This document shows, one piece after another, positions 46,223 to 55,483 of a DNA stretch of 64,000 nt. How positions within the stretch are numbered: the first letter of the stretch is position 1; every line of letters starts with the position of its first letter. This DNA is from Halalkalibacter hemicellulosilyticusJCM 9152. Lineage in GTDB: Bacteria > Bacillota > Bacilli > Bacillales > Bacillaceae_D. The notes beneath the pieces were generated by a model that worked only from the letters and a program-made list of their open reading frames with translations, ran no database searches and was not told the DNA's origin. Location: assembly GCF_000513115.1 (NCBI RefSeq), contig NZ_BAUU01000010.1, forward strand, positions 62,001 through 126,000, in the 5' to 3' direction. A program made the position numbers and the translations under genes.

Positions 46223-46705
46223 ATGACACAAAACCCAGCAGGATTTTGGATTCGCTTAGGGGCGAGTATTCTTGATGGTATCTTTATTAACATCGCATTT
46301 TTCGTTATCTTTTTACTTATACCCTTACCTGGTGCAAGTGTAGAGTTATTTAATTTAGAGGATATCATTGTGTACACGCAAGAACAATTATTAAAAGATA
46401 CGATTCTGGGAATTGGAAATCTTTTATATATGCTAGTGATTCCAGTCGTTTGGTTTGGTTTTACAGTTGGTAAACGTATTTGTGGTGTTCGTATCGTGAA
46501 ATTAGATGGTTCGAAATTGGGAATTGGAGCGATGATTTTACGAACAGTCGTTGCTGGAATACTTTACACTGTATCATTTGGACTTTTGTTAATTATTAGT
46601 GGTCTAATGGTTGCATTCCGTCAAGATAAGCGTAGTATTCACGATTTCATTGCTGGAACATATGTGACTCGTGATTTACCTGAACAAATTGCAGAAAATG
46701 AATAA
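46223..46705 (+). CDS. RDD-family membrane protein
   Basis: A 160-residue protein beginning MTQNPAGFWIRLGASILDGI, the R-x3-D pattern that names the RDD family. Three hydrophobic segments lie at about 18-35, 64-85 and 108-133, and the end has RQDKRSIHDFIAGTYV. Proposed roles in the family include ion or solute transport; none can be assigned here. Ribosome site taggaggt. Confidence 0.85.
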   Translation: MTQNPAGFWIRLGASILDGIFINIAFFVIFLLIPLPGASVELFNLEDIIVYTQEQLLKDTILGIGNLLYMLVIPVVWFGFTVGKRICGVRIVKLDGSKLGIGAMILRTVVAGILYTVSFGLLLIISGLMVAFRQDKRSIHDFIAGTYVTRDLPEQIAENE

Positions 46706-46711
46706 TGACTA

Positions 46712-46751
46712 GAAAGAAGTTGATCTTGCTTAAGCAGGATCAACTTCTTTC
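46712..46751. terminator. Bidirectional terminator between RDD gene and hup
   Basis: AAGAAGTTGATC and GATCAACTTCTT form a perfect stem, with the palindrome TGCTTAAGCA extending it. Confidence 0.9.
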
Positions 46752-46753
46752 GT

Positions 46754-47026
46754 TTACTTAACAGCTTCTTTCAATTGTTTTCCAGCTTTGAAAGCAGGGG
46801 TTTTCGTCGCTGCAATATCAATTTCCTCACCAGTTTGTGGATTACGCCCTTTTCTTGCTGCTCTCTCTCGAACTTCAAAGTTACCAAATCCGATTAATTG
46901 AACCGTTTCACCTGATGATAACGTTTCTGAAATGACCTCAAAAACAGCGTTAACTGCAGTGTTTGCATCCTTCTTAGATATTTGTGAACGTTCAGCTACA
47001 GCTTGTACGAGTTCAGTTTTATTCAT
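46754..47026 (-). CDS. hup: DNA-binding protein HU
   Basis: A 90-residue histone-like protein: [20 protein letters not shown], then [20 protein letters not shown] (the DNA-binding arm with its proline) and [20 protein letters not shown]. Ribosome site aaggagatgaaaggc. It could be the main HU (Hbs) or a second copy; in B. subtilis hbs sits elsewhere, next to mtrA, so this may be a paralogue. Confidence 0.94.
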   Translation of the reverse strand: MNKTELVQAVAERSQISKKDANTAVNAVFEVISETLSSGETVQLIGFGNFEVRERAARKGRNPQTGEEIDIAATKTPAFKAGKQLKEAVK

Positions 47027-47142
47027 TGCCTTTCATCTCCTTATTTTCAATGAGTATTGCTACTTTCCTGCTACCATCATGACCATTTTCTCCTGTTTTA
47101 TACGTTTAATATGAAATTTAATAGCTTTTTTTGTGTAATCAG

Positions 47143-47292
47143 AACCGAAGAAGCTAGTGGGACAATGCAATGGAGAGCGTTGGTTGCGCACGTTACGCGC
47201 TTTTCTGAAAAAAACCACTTTCAGAAAAACGTAAACCCGTTGTAAAGACTACGCAAACGCAATTAAGAAAAGACGCTGTCGCGTTTTTCTTA
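47143..47292. repeat. Family A repeat, full copy A3
   Basis: Head gaaccgaagaagctagtggg, gagagcgttggttgcgcacg, inner hairpin TTTTCTGAAA / TTTCAGAAAA, cccgttgtaaagactacgca, aacgcaattaagaaaagacg, 3' end cgcgtttttctta. The last TTA-side triplets abut the stop codon of yihY, for which the 3' hairpin acts as a terminator. Confidence 0.82.
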
Positions 47293-48117
47293 TTAAAACC
47301 TCTTTGTTCTGTGTAATTCATATAAGACAGCGTTCACTTGACCGCCAACAACAAGAATGATACCAGATAAGAAGAACCATAGCATAAGGACAATGACTCC
47401 ACCAAGACTCCCATATGTAGCTGAGAAATTGCCAAATTGACTAATGTAAGTAGAAAATGCAATCGAAATAAACTGCCAACCTATCGTTGCTACAAAGGAA
47501 CCTATTAATACTTGCGAAAAAGTCAGTTTCACATTTGGTGCTAATCGATAGATAATCATAAGAAGAAAGGACATTAATGAAATCCCAATAATCCAACGTA
47601 ACATCTTTAATACTGTTGTCGTTTCATCTGGAAGAAAGAAGAAACGATCCAATATTGTAATGATCAAGTTTCCGAAAACGGGTAATAGCAGAGTGATAAC
47701 AATCACAAAGATCATCGATATCGTTAAGCCAATAGAAAGTAAGCGAAGCTGTATGAAATTTCGGGTTTCCTCTACATCATAGGATCTGTTTACAGCTCGA
47801 ATAAGGGCATTAATTCCATTTGATGCAGACCATATTGTAGCAAGAATCCCAAATGACAGCAGACCGCCTTGTCGTTCGCTGACTACTTCAAAAATGGTTG
47901 TAAAAAGAACATCAGCCAATTCGTCTGGAACATAGTCGGTAATGAAATGTTGTAAGCCATCTGTGTCAAATTGAAAGTATGGAACAAGTGCTAGTATAAA
48001 AATAAGCAATGGAAAGATTGAAAGCATAAAGTAGTAAGCTAAAGTTGCAGCCCAATCAAGAATAGGATCTGATTTGAGGCGATGTATGAGTGTCTTCGTG
48101 AAATGTGACGTGTTCAA
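47293..48117 (-). CDS. yihY: YihY/BrkB-family membrane protein
   Basis: A 274-residue protein with six hydrophobic segments and family text DWAATLAYYFMLSIFPLLIF, IWSASNGINALIRAVNRSYD and SLGGVIVLMLWFFLSGIILV. Once named ribonuclease BN in error; the family is now regarded as membrane proteins of unknown transport role. Its stop codon is followed at once by the TAAGAAAAA end of repeat A3. Confidence 0.88.
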   Translation of the reverse strand: MNTSHFTKTLIHRLKSDPILDWAATLAYYFMLSIFPLLIFILALVPYFQFDTDGLQHFITDYVPDELADVLFTTIFEVVSERQGGLLSFGILATIWSASNGINALIRAVNRSYDVEETRNFIQLRLLSIGLTISMIFVIVITLLLPVFGNLIITILDRFFFLPDETTTVLKMLRWIIGISLMSFLLMIIYRLAPNVKLTFSQVLIGSFVATIGWQFISIAFSTYISQFGNFSATYGSLGGVIVLMLWFFLSGIILVVGGQVNAVLYELHRTKRF

Positions 48118-48283
48118 ATTCGTTTCTCCTTCCTAATAAATAGTGAATCCGTTTCTGTAAGCTCGTATCTACTACTTAGCATAAAATAGATGAAAAAGAA
48201 TAGAAAGTGTTGGCTTGTATATCCCCTTCTTTTCCTTCGCTCAAACTTATGTATAATAGGGAGGTGAGAGGAGTGAAAAATGT

Positions 48284-48688
48284 ATGTATAAAGCTAAAGA
48301 ATCACCGTTTATTTGGATTGCATGGATTGTATTAGCATTAATGTATGGCTCCGTTTTAGATAATGGGTTTCAATATATCGCATATGCTAGTATTATCCTG
48401 TTTCTAGCCTTTTTAACAATTTCTTATGAGTTTGAGGTGAAGGAAGGTCGCTTATTGTATCGAACGCTCATTTTACGAAAGGTTATTGGGACACGAGAAT
48501 TTCAAGTAACAGACATTAAGAAAATTTCTTTTATAAAATTCGCAAAGCGTACCCTTATCGTCATTCATCCAAAGAAAGGCTTACGAATTAAATTAAAACG
48601 CTTTGAGCCAGCTGGGTTGTCTGAAGAGATGCTCGAATTTTCGAATGAGCATGATATAGACAAAGAAGTATTTGGGAAAATGTCTTAA
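48284..48688 (+). CDS. Small membrane protein with bacterial PH-like domain
   Basis: A 134-residue protein with two hydrophobic helices (about 9-25 and 29-47) followed by a beta-rich region: [40 protein letters not shown] and [20 protein letters not shown]. This layout fits bPH-domain (DUF304-like) proteins. Weakly placed ribosome site (gagaggagtg, 12 bases). Function unknown; stop lies 59 bases before luxS. Confidence 0.65.
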   Translation: MYKAKESPFIWIAWIVLALMYGSVLDNGFQYIAYASIILFLAFLTISYEFEVKEGRLLYRTLILRKVIGTREFQVTDIKKISFIKFAKRTLIVIHPKKGLRIKLKRFEPAGLSEEMLEFSNEHDIDKEVFGKMS

Positions 48689-48746
48689 TCATTTTAGAAA
48701 TCGTGTTGCTATGTTACGATGGAGACAAAGAGGAGGAGGTATTCTC

Positions 48747-49220
48747 ATGCCAACAGTTGAAAGCTTTGAACTTGATCACACAATTGTAAAAGCGCCATTT
48801 GTCAGGCCGTGTGGAACGATTCCAGTAGGATCTGATGGAGAAGTAAACAAGTTTGATATTCGGTTTTTTCAGCCGAATAAACAAGCGATGAAGCCTGATG
48901 TTATTCATACAATGGAGCATTTACTTGCCTTGAATATTCGTCGATTCGCTGAGAAATATGAGCATTTTGAAGTAATTGATTTGTCACCGATGGGCTGTCA
49001 GACAGGATTTTATTTAATTATGAGTGGGAAGCCAACGGTTGATGAGCTCATTGATATTTTGGAAGAAACGATGAACTATTCACTTGAGCTAACAGAAGTC
49101 CCTGCTGCTACGGAAAAGCAATGTGGGCAAGCGAAGCTCCATGATTTAGAGGGGGCAAAACGGTTAATGAGTTATTGGTTACAGCATGATAAAGCGGCGC
49201 TGAGGGAAGTGTTTGCATAA
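48747..49220 (+). CDS. luxS: S-ribosylhomocysteine lyase LuxS
   Basis: A 157-residue metalloenzyme that cleaves S-ribosylhomocysteine to homocysteine and the AI-2 precursor. The metal ligands lie in [14 protein letters not shown] (H-x3-H with Glu) and in the late [18 protein letters not shown] (Cys); the catalytic cysteine is in [13 protein letters not shown]. The start at 48747 follows gaggaggaggt. It links to the methionine/SAM cycle served by metNIQ. Confidence 0.97.
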   Translation: MPTVESFELDHTIVKAPFVRPCGTIPVGSDGEVNKFDIRFFQPNKQAMKPDVIHTMEHLLALNIRRFAEKYEHFEVIDLSPMGCQTGFYLIMSGKPTVDELIDILEETMNYSLELTEVPAATEKQCGQAKLHDLEGAKRLMSYWLQHDKAALREVFA

Positions 49221-49224
49221 TAAG

Positions 49225-49260
49225 GAGAAAGGTGAACCTATCCAGGGATTCACCTTTCTC
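49225..49260 (+). terminator. Hairpin terminator after luxS
   Basis: GAGAAAGGTGAA and TTCACCTTTCTC form a perfect 12-bp stem five bases after the stop; the 3' flank (tatata) is only moderately U-rich. Confidence 0.7.
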
Positions 49261-49274
49261 TATATAAGGAGAGC

Positions 49275-49391
49275 AGGATCTAGTAACTCAGGCTCCACTC
49301 ATTGCCAGGCTTGCAAAATCAGGCAACGGCGGCTACGCACATTACTTAAAGGCCACTGAAAAAGTAAAAATCATACTTTTTCAGTGGCCTC
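49275..49391. repeat. Family B repeat, copy B6
   Basis: Body ctcaggctccactcattgcc...aggcaacggcggctacgcac and the 3' hairpin GGCCACTGAAAAAGT / ACTTTTTCAGTGGCC (49350-49390). It lies between luxS and the convergent hydrolase gene and can terminate the latter. Confidence 0.72.
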
Positions 49392-49452
49392 CTATGTAAG
49401 GGCAAGGAAAAATTAACAGCCAAGTGTGAGCGTTCTTCTCGATTAGGAAGTG

Positions 49453-49998
49453 TTATGAGGAGAACCATGGGCTAATGTCAGCTTTTAAGACATGTTTCAT
49501 GAGTTCAAGCGCATGGTCATTTCGACTAGTCGTTTGTGAAGCGACTGCATCAGCCGGGATATGCAGGTCGTATCCGCGCATATAGCCGTCATTGGCCGTA
49601 AATTGAACACACATGTCGGCAGAGACCCCCGTTAGGATAAGTGATTGAATGTGTAAATGATCAAGTAATAGATGAAGTGGTGTACAAAAGAAACCTGAAT
49701 ATTGTGGTTTCAAAATGAAGTAGTCATCCTGTTCGGGTTGAAGAAGTTTAGCGATTGGTTGTCCTCTTACAGGCTGTTCTGCACAATGAGAAACGATATG
49801 ACGAAAATCGGACTGCCACCTCCCATAATTATCATTTATATAAATGGTGGGTGTTCCTTCGCTCTTAAGCTGTTTCTTCATGGCTTTAATCGTATGTGCC
49901 GCTTTCATAGCGTATGGAATGAGCTGATCTCCGTGCTTAAATTCAAAATCATTTATCATATCAATAATTAGTAGTGCTTGCTTCTTTTTACTATACAT
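49453..49998 (-). CDS. Isochorismatase-like cysteine hydrolase
   Basis: A 181-residue protein of the isochorismatase/nicotinamidase superfamily. The catalytic triad is visible as Asp13 (ALLIIDMINDF), a lysine in FILKPQYSGF and a cysteine in GVSADMCVQFTANDGYMRG. The substrate is not evident from sequence; nicotinamidase-type metal ligands are not complete. Single gene, ribosome site gaagggaacg. Confidence 0.85.
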   Translation of the reverse strand: MYSKKKQALLIIDMINDFEFKHGDQLIPYAMKAAHTIKAMKKQLKSEGTPTIYINDNYGRWQSDFRHIVSHCAEQPVRGQPIAKLLQPEQDDYFILKPQYSGFFCTPLHLLLDHLHIQSLILTGVSADMCVQFTANDGYMRGYDLHIPADAVASQTTSRNDHALELMKHVLKADISPWFSS

Positions 49999-50146
49999 AG
50001 GCTCTGAACGTTCCCTTCTGTTCTATAATAAGATAAAGAAATTTAGTTTTAGTAGGAAAAGCTATTCGTATCAAAGGGATGATATGTTATGATAAACAAA
50101 ATACTGAGATACCATACATGTTTTTTGTAAGGAAGGGGCTAGGAAG

Positions 50147-50641
50147 ATGGACGAGAAACGAATTGAAATATTACAAATAATAGAGAGTAACGGACGAATT
50201 CCCGTTGCCACTTTAGCGAAAATGGTAGATATATCAGAGGAGCAAACAGAAGCCATTTTAAAGCAACTAGAAGAAGAAAAGGTCATTCTTAGTTATTCGG
50301 CTGTGATTGATTGGAGTAAAGTACAAAAGCGCGAAGGCGTAACCGCAGTGATCGATGTGAAAGTTACACCGCAGCGTGGAGTAGGATTTGATCAAGTTGC
50401 GGAACGTATTTATCGTTTTCCAGAGGTGAAGGCTGTTTATTTAATGTCTGGCGCATATGATTTATCAGTTGTCATTGAAGGAAATACGATGCAAGAAACG
50501 TCCCGTTTCGTTTCAGATAAGCTGTCTACGATTGATTCAGTTATTTCAACAACAACTCATTTCCAATTGAAAAAATATAAACATGACGGTGTTGTTTTTG
50601 AACAAGGAGAAGAAGATCGTCGGATTGTGGTGACGCCATGA
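50147..50641 (+). CDS. alaR: Lrp/AsnC-family regulator AlaR (YugG)
   Basis: A 164-residue regulator: N-terminal helix-turn-helix (RIPVATLAKMVDISEEQTEA, ILKQLEEEKVI) and a C-terminal RAM/ACT-like ligand domain (RFPEVKAVYLMSGAYDLSVV). It overlaps the aminotransferase gene by four bases. In B. subtilis the equivalent pair is alaR-alaT, where AlaR activates alanine transaminase in response to alanine. Confidence 0.88.
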   Translation: MDEKRIEILQIIESNGRIPVATLAKMVDISEEQTEAILKQLEEEKVILSYSAVIDWSKVQKREGVTAVIDVKVTPQRGVGFDQVAERIYRFPEVKAVYLMSGAYDLSVVIEGNTMQETSRFVSDKLSTIDSVISTTTHFQLKKYKHDGVVFEQGEEDRRIVVTP

Positions 50642-51819
50642 TTCCTTCACATACAAAACAAAATAATCGTTTGTCTAAGCGTGTCCAAGCGATTAAACCG
50701 TCTGGTATTCGTCGATTTTTTGATTTGGCATCAAAAATGGATAATATTATCTCACTTGGTGTTGGAGAGCCAGACTTTGTTACACCCTGGCATACACGTG
50801 AGGCAAGTATTTCGTCATTGGAACGTGGTTTCACGGCTTACTCGGCCAATGCAGGTTTAATGGAATTGAGACAAGAGATTTCATATTATATGGAAGAGCG
50901 GTTTTCAGTTCAATATGATCCTGAAACAGAAGTGCTTGTAACAGTAGGAGCGAGTGAGGGAATTGACATTGGCATGCGGGCCATTCTAGATGAGGGCGAC
51001 GAAGTGATCGTCGTTGAACCAAGCTTTGTATCCTATGCACCACTTGTTGAAATGGCAGGAGGAGTACCTGTTTCAGTGGGGACGTCGATCGAACATGATT
51101 TTAAAGTAACGGCATCAGCAATTGAAGAAGCAATTACCGATAAAACGAAGGCGATTATGCTCTGTTTTCCGAATAATCCGACGGGTTCAACGTTAAACCG
51201 TGAAGAGCTTAACGAGCTTGTTAATGTGATTGAAAAGCATGATCTTATTGTGTTTTCTGATGAAATTTATGCGGAATTAACGTATGATCATAAGCATGTT
51301 AGCTTTGCAGCTTTGCCAGGGATGAAAAATCGAACGATACTCATCCAAGGTTTTTCCAAAGCATTTGCAATGACAGGTTGGCGATTGGGCTTTGTGTTAG
51401 CGCCACCTGATTTATTAGCGGCTATGCTGAAGATTCATCAATACAGCTTAATGTGTGCACCAACTATGGCACAGTTTGGCGCTCTAGAAGCGCTGAGACA
51501 AGGGTTGGATGAAGTGGAACGGATGAAGCAATCGTATAAACAGAGACGGAACTTTGTCGTGAAATCCTTTGCAGAAATTGGTTTAACCTGTCACCGACCA
51601 GAGGGAGCATTTTATGCATTTCCTTCAATTGAAAAAACAGGTTTAACCTCAGAAGCCTTTGCTGAAAAGCTATTAATGGAAGAACGTGTAGCGGTCGTTC
51701 CTGGTTCCGTTTTTGGGCAAGGTGGAGAGGGACATATTCGTTGTTCATATGCGACATCAATGGACCATTTAGAGCAAGCAATCGAACGAATAGATGCTTT
51801 ATTACAACGTTTGAAGTGA
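50638..51819 (+). CDS. alaT: Alanine transaminase AlaT (YugH), class I aminotransferase
   Basis: A 393-residue PLP enzyme. The PLP lysine lies in IQGFSKAFAMTGWRLGFVLA, the conserved asparagine in CFPNNPTGSTL and the substrate-binding arginine near GHIRCSYAT. The length and text fit YugH, identified as alanine transaminase in B. subtilis; aspartate or aromatic specificity is an alternative from family alone. Coupled to alaR. Confidence 0.88.
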   Translation: MIPSHTKQNNRLSKRVQAIKPSGIRRFFDLASKMDNIISLGVGEPDFVTPWHTREASISSLERGFTAYSANAGLMELRQEISYYMEERFSVQYDPETEVLVTVGASEGIDIGMRAILDEGDEVIVVEPSFVSYAPLVEMAGGVPVSVGTSIEHDFKVTASAIEEAITDKTKAIMLCFPNNPTGSTLNREELNELVNVIEKHDLIVFSDEIYAELTYDHKHVSFAALPGMKNRTILIQGFSKAFAMTGWRLGFVLAPPDLLAAMLKIHQYSLMCAPTMAQFGALEALRQGLDEVERMKQSYKQRRNFVVKSFAEIGLTCHRPEGAFYAFPSIEKTGLTSEAFAEKLLMEERVAVVPGSVFGQGGEGHIRCSYATSMDHLEQAIERIDALLQRLK

Positions 51820-51832
51820 GTAAGTAAAAAGG

Positions 51833-51880
51833 AAAGGGGGTGTTTTAAAGGTTCGCATGTGACCTTTTAAGACATCCCTG
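51833..51880 (+). terminator. Hairpin after alaT
   Basis: GGGGTGTTTTAAAGGT pairs with ACCTTTTAAGACATCCC (one bulge, G-U pairs). No T-run follows, so it may be a weak terminator. Confidence 0.5.
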
Positions 51881-51998
51881 AAATTATGTTAAGAAGATTA
51901 TTTTTTTATGATGTAGTGAGTTTTCCTTTTTATGGGTGAGAATGACGAGGATCGGTCATACTAATGATAGGTATGTTTAGAAAAGAGGGGGAAAAGGA

Positions 51999-53132
51999 AT
52001 GGGCTTTACATTTGGACAATTAAACGAATCAATTGTTTCTGTTTTAAAGGAATTACATATTACAGAGCCTACTGATATTCAAAAAAAGATGATTCCAGAA
52101 GCATTAGATGGTCAGAGTATTATTGCTCGTTCACAAACAGGTACGGGGAAGACGCTTGCTTACTTATTACCAGCTTTGAACAAAATTGATGAGCAAGTAC
52201 AACGGTTACAGGTGCTTATCCTAACACCTACTCAAGAGCTTGCGATGCAGGTTGTTGATGTGGCTAAAAAAATAACCGAAAACGATCCAGTACATATCGG
52301 TGCTTTTATTGGTGGCGCGAATATAAACAGACAGGTCGAGAAATTAAAAAAACAGAAGCCGCAGCTTGCAGTTGGAACACCAGGTCGACTACTTGAGCTC
52401 ATCCAAATGAAAAAACTAAAACTTGCTGATTTACAAGTGGTGGTGGTTGATGAAGCGGATCGAATGATGGGAGAACAGTCGTCTTGGGGAGCTACGATGG
52501 AAATTGCAAAGCGTGCTGGTCGTGACATTCAGTACTTGTGTGTATCGGCGACGATTCCAGATGGAATTACAGAGCAGATGAGGCAGGTCGCGCCATTTAT
52601 CGTTGAGCTAGAAGCTGCAGGTGGTTTAGTTGAAGCAGAGAAAGTAAATCATTGCATACTACGTGTCGAGCAACGTGACAAAGTCGATGTGACGAGAAAG
52701 CTTGTTTATGCGGAATCCATTAAGAGAGGAATTGTCTTTGTTAACCAATTAGAAAAGCTTCATGAAGTAGCAGAAAAGTTAGTCTATAAAGGTCTACGAG
52801 TTCAGGCATTATCATCCGATCACAGTAAGCAAGAGCGCGAAAAAGCGATGAAGCAATTGCGAAATGGAGATACTGACTTACTTGTTGCAACGGACATTGC
52901 AGCTCGAGGACTGGACATTGATGATGTCACACATATTATCCAGTTTGATGTTGCAGCTACCTCTGATCAATATGTGCATCGTTCTGGACGAACTGGGAGA
53001 ATGGGAAAGACAGGAACAGTCATTACTTTGCTTGATCGAAGAGATGAGTATAAGATTGAAAAATATCAAAAAGAATTAAAAATTGATTTTTCCGAGGTTG
53101 TACTAACTCATGGTCATTTGACAAAAAAATAG
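51999..53132 (+). CDS. yfmL: DEAD-box RNA helicase (YfmL type)
   Basis: A 377-residue helicase core without long tails. Motifs: Q motif (FGQLNESIV...EPTDIQKKMIP), I ARSQTGTGKT, Ia PTQELAMQ, II VVDEADRM (DEAD), III VSATIP, V ATDIAARGLDI, VI HRSGRTGRMG. The short length fits YfmL, a helicase linked to ribosome maturation and cold growth in B. subtilis. Located away from its B. subtilis position. Confidence 0.9.
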   Translation: MGFTFGQLNESIVSVLKELHITEPTDIQKKMIPEALDGQSIIARSQTGTGKTLAYLLPALNKIDEQVQRLQVLILTPTQELAMQVVDVAKKITENDPVHIGAFIGGANINRQVEKLKKQKPQLAVGTPGRLLELIQMKKLKLADLQVVVVDEADRMMGEQSSWGATMEIAKRAGRDIQYLCVSATIPDGITEQMRQVAPFIVELEAAGGLVEAEKVNHCILRVEQRDKVDVTRKLVYAESIKRGIVFVNQLEKLHEVAEKLVYKGLRVQALSSDHSKQEREKAMKQLRNGDTDLLVATDIAARGLDIDDVTHIIQFDVAATSDQYVHRSGRTGRMGKTGTVITLLDRRDEYKIEKYQKELKIDFSEVVLTHGHLTKK

Positions 53133-53241
53133 TAGTCTATTCCATGAACTGGAATGTGAAGTGTATATAGATCTCCTTTACTTAAATAGTAGTCCTATGT
53201 TAATATTAAAAGGTTAAAAATTATTTAGGAGATGTATATGT

Positions 53242-53649
53242 ATGTCAAATTATGAAGTTGGTAGTATCGTTGAGGGAAAGGTTACAGGTATTAAACCTTT
53301 CGGTGCGTTTGTTGCCCTCGATGAAAAGAAGCAAGGATTAGTTCATATTTCTGAGGTCGCTCATGGATTTGTTAAGGATATTAACGATGTTCTTAAAGTG
53401 GGGGATGAGGTTCAAGTTAAAATTATGAATGTTGAGGAGGATTCTGGTAAAATTTCGCTATCGATTCGCGCTACACAAGAAGCGCCTGAACGTCCAGCAA
53501 GTAAGCCTCGTCCACAAAACAATCGTAAACCACAACAACAGCAAAAAACGCAACAGCAAGGCTTTAATACACTTGAGGATAAGTTAAAAGAATGGTTAAA
53601 GCAGTCTAATGAAATTCAAGCTGATTTAAATAAGCGTGCGAAGAAATAA
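53242..53649 (+). CDS. yugI: S1-domain RNA-binding protein YugI (general stress protein 13)
   Basis: A 135-residue protein: one S1 domain at residues 1-75 (VGSIVEGKVTGIKPFGAFVA, GLVHISEVAHGFVKD) followed by a glutamine- and proline-rich linker and a basic helical tail. Orthologues associate with the small ribosomal subunit. Ribosome site taggagat. Next to yuzA and yugJ as in B. subtilis. Confidence 0.93.
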   Translation: MSNYEVGSIVEGKVTGIKPFGAFVALDEKKQGLVHISEVAHGFVKDINDVLKVGDEVQVKIMNVEEDSGKISLSIRATQEAPERPASKPRPQNNRKPQQQQKTQQQGFNTLEDKLKEWLKQSNEIQADLNKRAKK

Positions 53650-53654
53650 TAAAA

Positions 53655-53698
53655 GAAAAAAGGTGATCATATTATATTATGATCACCTTTTTTCTTTT
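53655..53698. terminator. Bidirectional terminator after yugI
   Basis: GAAAAAAGGTGATCAT and ATGATCACCTTTTTTC form a perfect 16-bp stem. Confidence 0.93.
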
Positions 53699-53794
53699 TA
53701 TTAAATGTGTCATGCGGAAATGAGCGGTCGTTTGATTTCGATGTTTCTATCTCACGTACCGCTCATAAGGAAAAATGATAGCCACTCACTATCC

Positions 53795-54022
53795 TTACTT
53801 TTGTGTTTCCGGGACTCGTTCAAGCTCTTCATCGGGCTTGAATAGAATAGAGATACAATATAAGCCAGCTAGTCCGACAATAGCGTAAATGACACGAGAG
53901 AAAGCAGCTGCTTGACCGCCAAAGATTGCAGCGACTAAATCGAAACGAAAGAAGCCGATAAGCCCCCAGTTAATTGCCCCGATAATCGCTAGCGTTAATG
54001 CTGTACGTTGAATACCGCTCAT
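53795..54022 (-). CDS. yuzA: DUF378 membrane protein YuzA
   Basis: A 75-residue protein with two hydrophobic helices: QRTALTLAIIGAINWGLIGF and VIYAIVGLAGLYCISILF. The I-G-A-I-N-W-G-L-I-G stretch is typical of DUF378. The start at 54022 (MSGIQ) follows aatggaggtg; the longer frame has no site. Function unknown. Confidence 0.87.
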   Translation of the reverse strand: MSGIQRTALTLAIIGAINWGLIGFFRFDLVAAIFGGQAAAFSRVIYAIVGLAGLYCISILFKPDEELERVPETQK

Positions 54023-54183
54023 ATTATTCACCTCCATTAATGGGTAAAGTGGACACAACCATTCAGTCATGCCTTACTGTATAGAATGACTAGCTTTTAA
54101 GTAAATTATACAAAGGTAAGTCATTATCGTTTACAAGGGTCATCTTTTTCAGCGATAATAGACGCGATAAGGAGGAATGAGAC

Positions 54184-55347
54184 GTGGATCCATTTATATT
54201 TCATAATCCAACGAAACTAATTTTTGGGAAAAATCAAAATAAGCAGCTTGCAGAGCAAGTCAATCGTTATGGAAAGCGTATTTTACTCGTTTACGGTGGC
54301 GGTAGTATTAAAAAGAACGGATTGTATGACTTTGTGATTTCAGAGCTCACAAGTGTAGGTGCTGACGTGACAGAGCTGGCTGGTGTAGAACCAAATCCGA
54401 GATTATCAACGGTTCAAAAAGGGATTGAGATTTGTAAAAAAGAGCAGATTGAATTTATTTTAGCGGTTGGTGGAGGAAGTGTCATTGATGCGACTAAGGC
54501 GATTGCTGTAGGAGCAAAGCTTGATGGAGATATTTGGGCCGTGATTAAGAAGAAAGCTCAACCAACGGGTGCTCTTCCTTTCGGTACGATTTTAACGTTG
54601 GCGGCTACTGGCTCTGAAATGAATTCCGGTTCGGTTATAACAAATTGGGAAACGAAAGAAAAACATGGCTGGAGTAGTCCGTACTCGTTCCCTGCTTTTT
54701 CAATATTAGATCCCGTTAATACATTGACTGTCCCTCTTGACCAAACGATCTATGGAATTGTTGACATGATGAGTCATGTCATTGAAGCTTATTTCCATCG
54801 GTCAGAGGATACGGCCTTACAAGATCGAATCATGGAATCCATTTTAGTGACAGTGATGGAAACGGCTCCAAAGCTATTGAAGGATTTAGCTAATGAAGGT
54901 CTTAGGGAAACGATTTTGTATTGTGGTACGATGGCCTTAAATGGCATTACACAAATGGGACTTCGTGGGGACTGGGCGACACATAATATCGAGCATGCTG
55001 TATCAGCTGTCTATGATATTCCACATGCGGGTGGTTTAGCGATTTTGTTCCCGCACACGTTACGATATGCGCTTGATGAAAAGATCGAACGTCATGTCAA
55101 GCTTGCTGTAAATGTAATGGGTGTTGATCCGACAAATAAATCAGATAAAGAAGTGGCACTTGAAGGAATAGCGAAATTATCTGAATTTTGGACTTCATTA
55201 GGAGCACCAAATCGTTTAGCGGACTATCAAATTGATGATACTCAACTAGACAAAATGGCCAATCATGCGGCAGAGCGTGGAGCGTTTGGGAACTTCAAAA
55301 AGCTTGAAAAGAACGATGTGATTACTATTTTGAAGCAAGCGTTATAA
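54184..55347 (+). CDS. yugJ: Iron-containing alcohol dehydrogenase YugJ (butanol dehydrogenase type)
   Basis: A 387-residue group III NAD(P)H-dependent alcohol dehydrogenase. The nucleotide part shows [16 protein letters not shown] and [18 protein letters not shown], the metal part [32 protein letters not shown] with the metal histidines. It reduces aldehydes such as butanal in related bacteria. GTG start after aaggaggaatgagac. In B. subtilis yugJ and yugK are tandem copies; only one is here. Confidence 0.92.
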   Translation: MDPFIFHNPTKLIFGKNQNKQLAEQVNRYGKRILLVYGGGSIKKNGLYDFVISELTSVGADVTELAGVEPNPRLSTVQKGIEICKKEQIEFILAVGGGSVIDATKAIAVGAKLDGDIWAVIKKKAQPTGALPFGTILTLAATGSEMNSGSVITNWETKEKHGWSSPYSFPAFSILDPVNTLTVPLDQTIYGIVDMMSHVIEAYFHRSEDTALQDRIMESILVTVMETAPKLLKDLANEGLRETILYCGTMALNGITQMGLRGDWATHNIEHAVSAVYDIPHAGGLAILFPHTLRYALDEKIERHVKLAVNVMGVDPTNKSDKEVALEGIAKLSEFWTSLGAPNRLADYQIDDTQLDKMANHAAERGAFGNFKKLEKNDVITILKQAL

Positions 55348-55483
55348 ATGGATGAAGTCGACATTCTTTACAATTCCGATAAATACACTCAACTTTCATC
55401 GGGAAATAGTAGAAATGTTCTTGATTCTTTTTTAACGTTCCGCTAAAGTGAATAGTGATTGAAACTATTGAGGAGGCTTATTA

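Noticed and set aside
49453-49998. Naming the hydrolase a nicotinamidase
   Set aside because: The catalytic triad is present, but the metal-binding residues of nicotinamidases cannot be placed with confidence.
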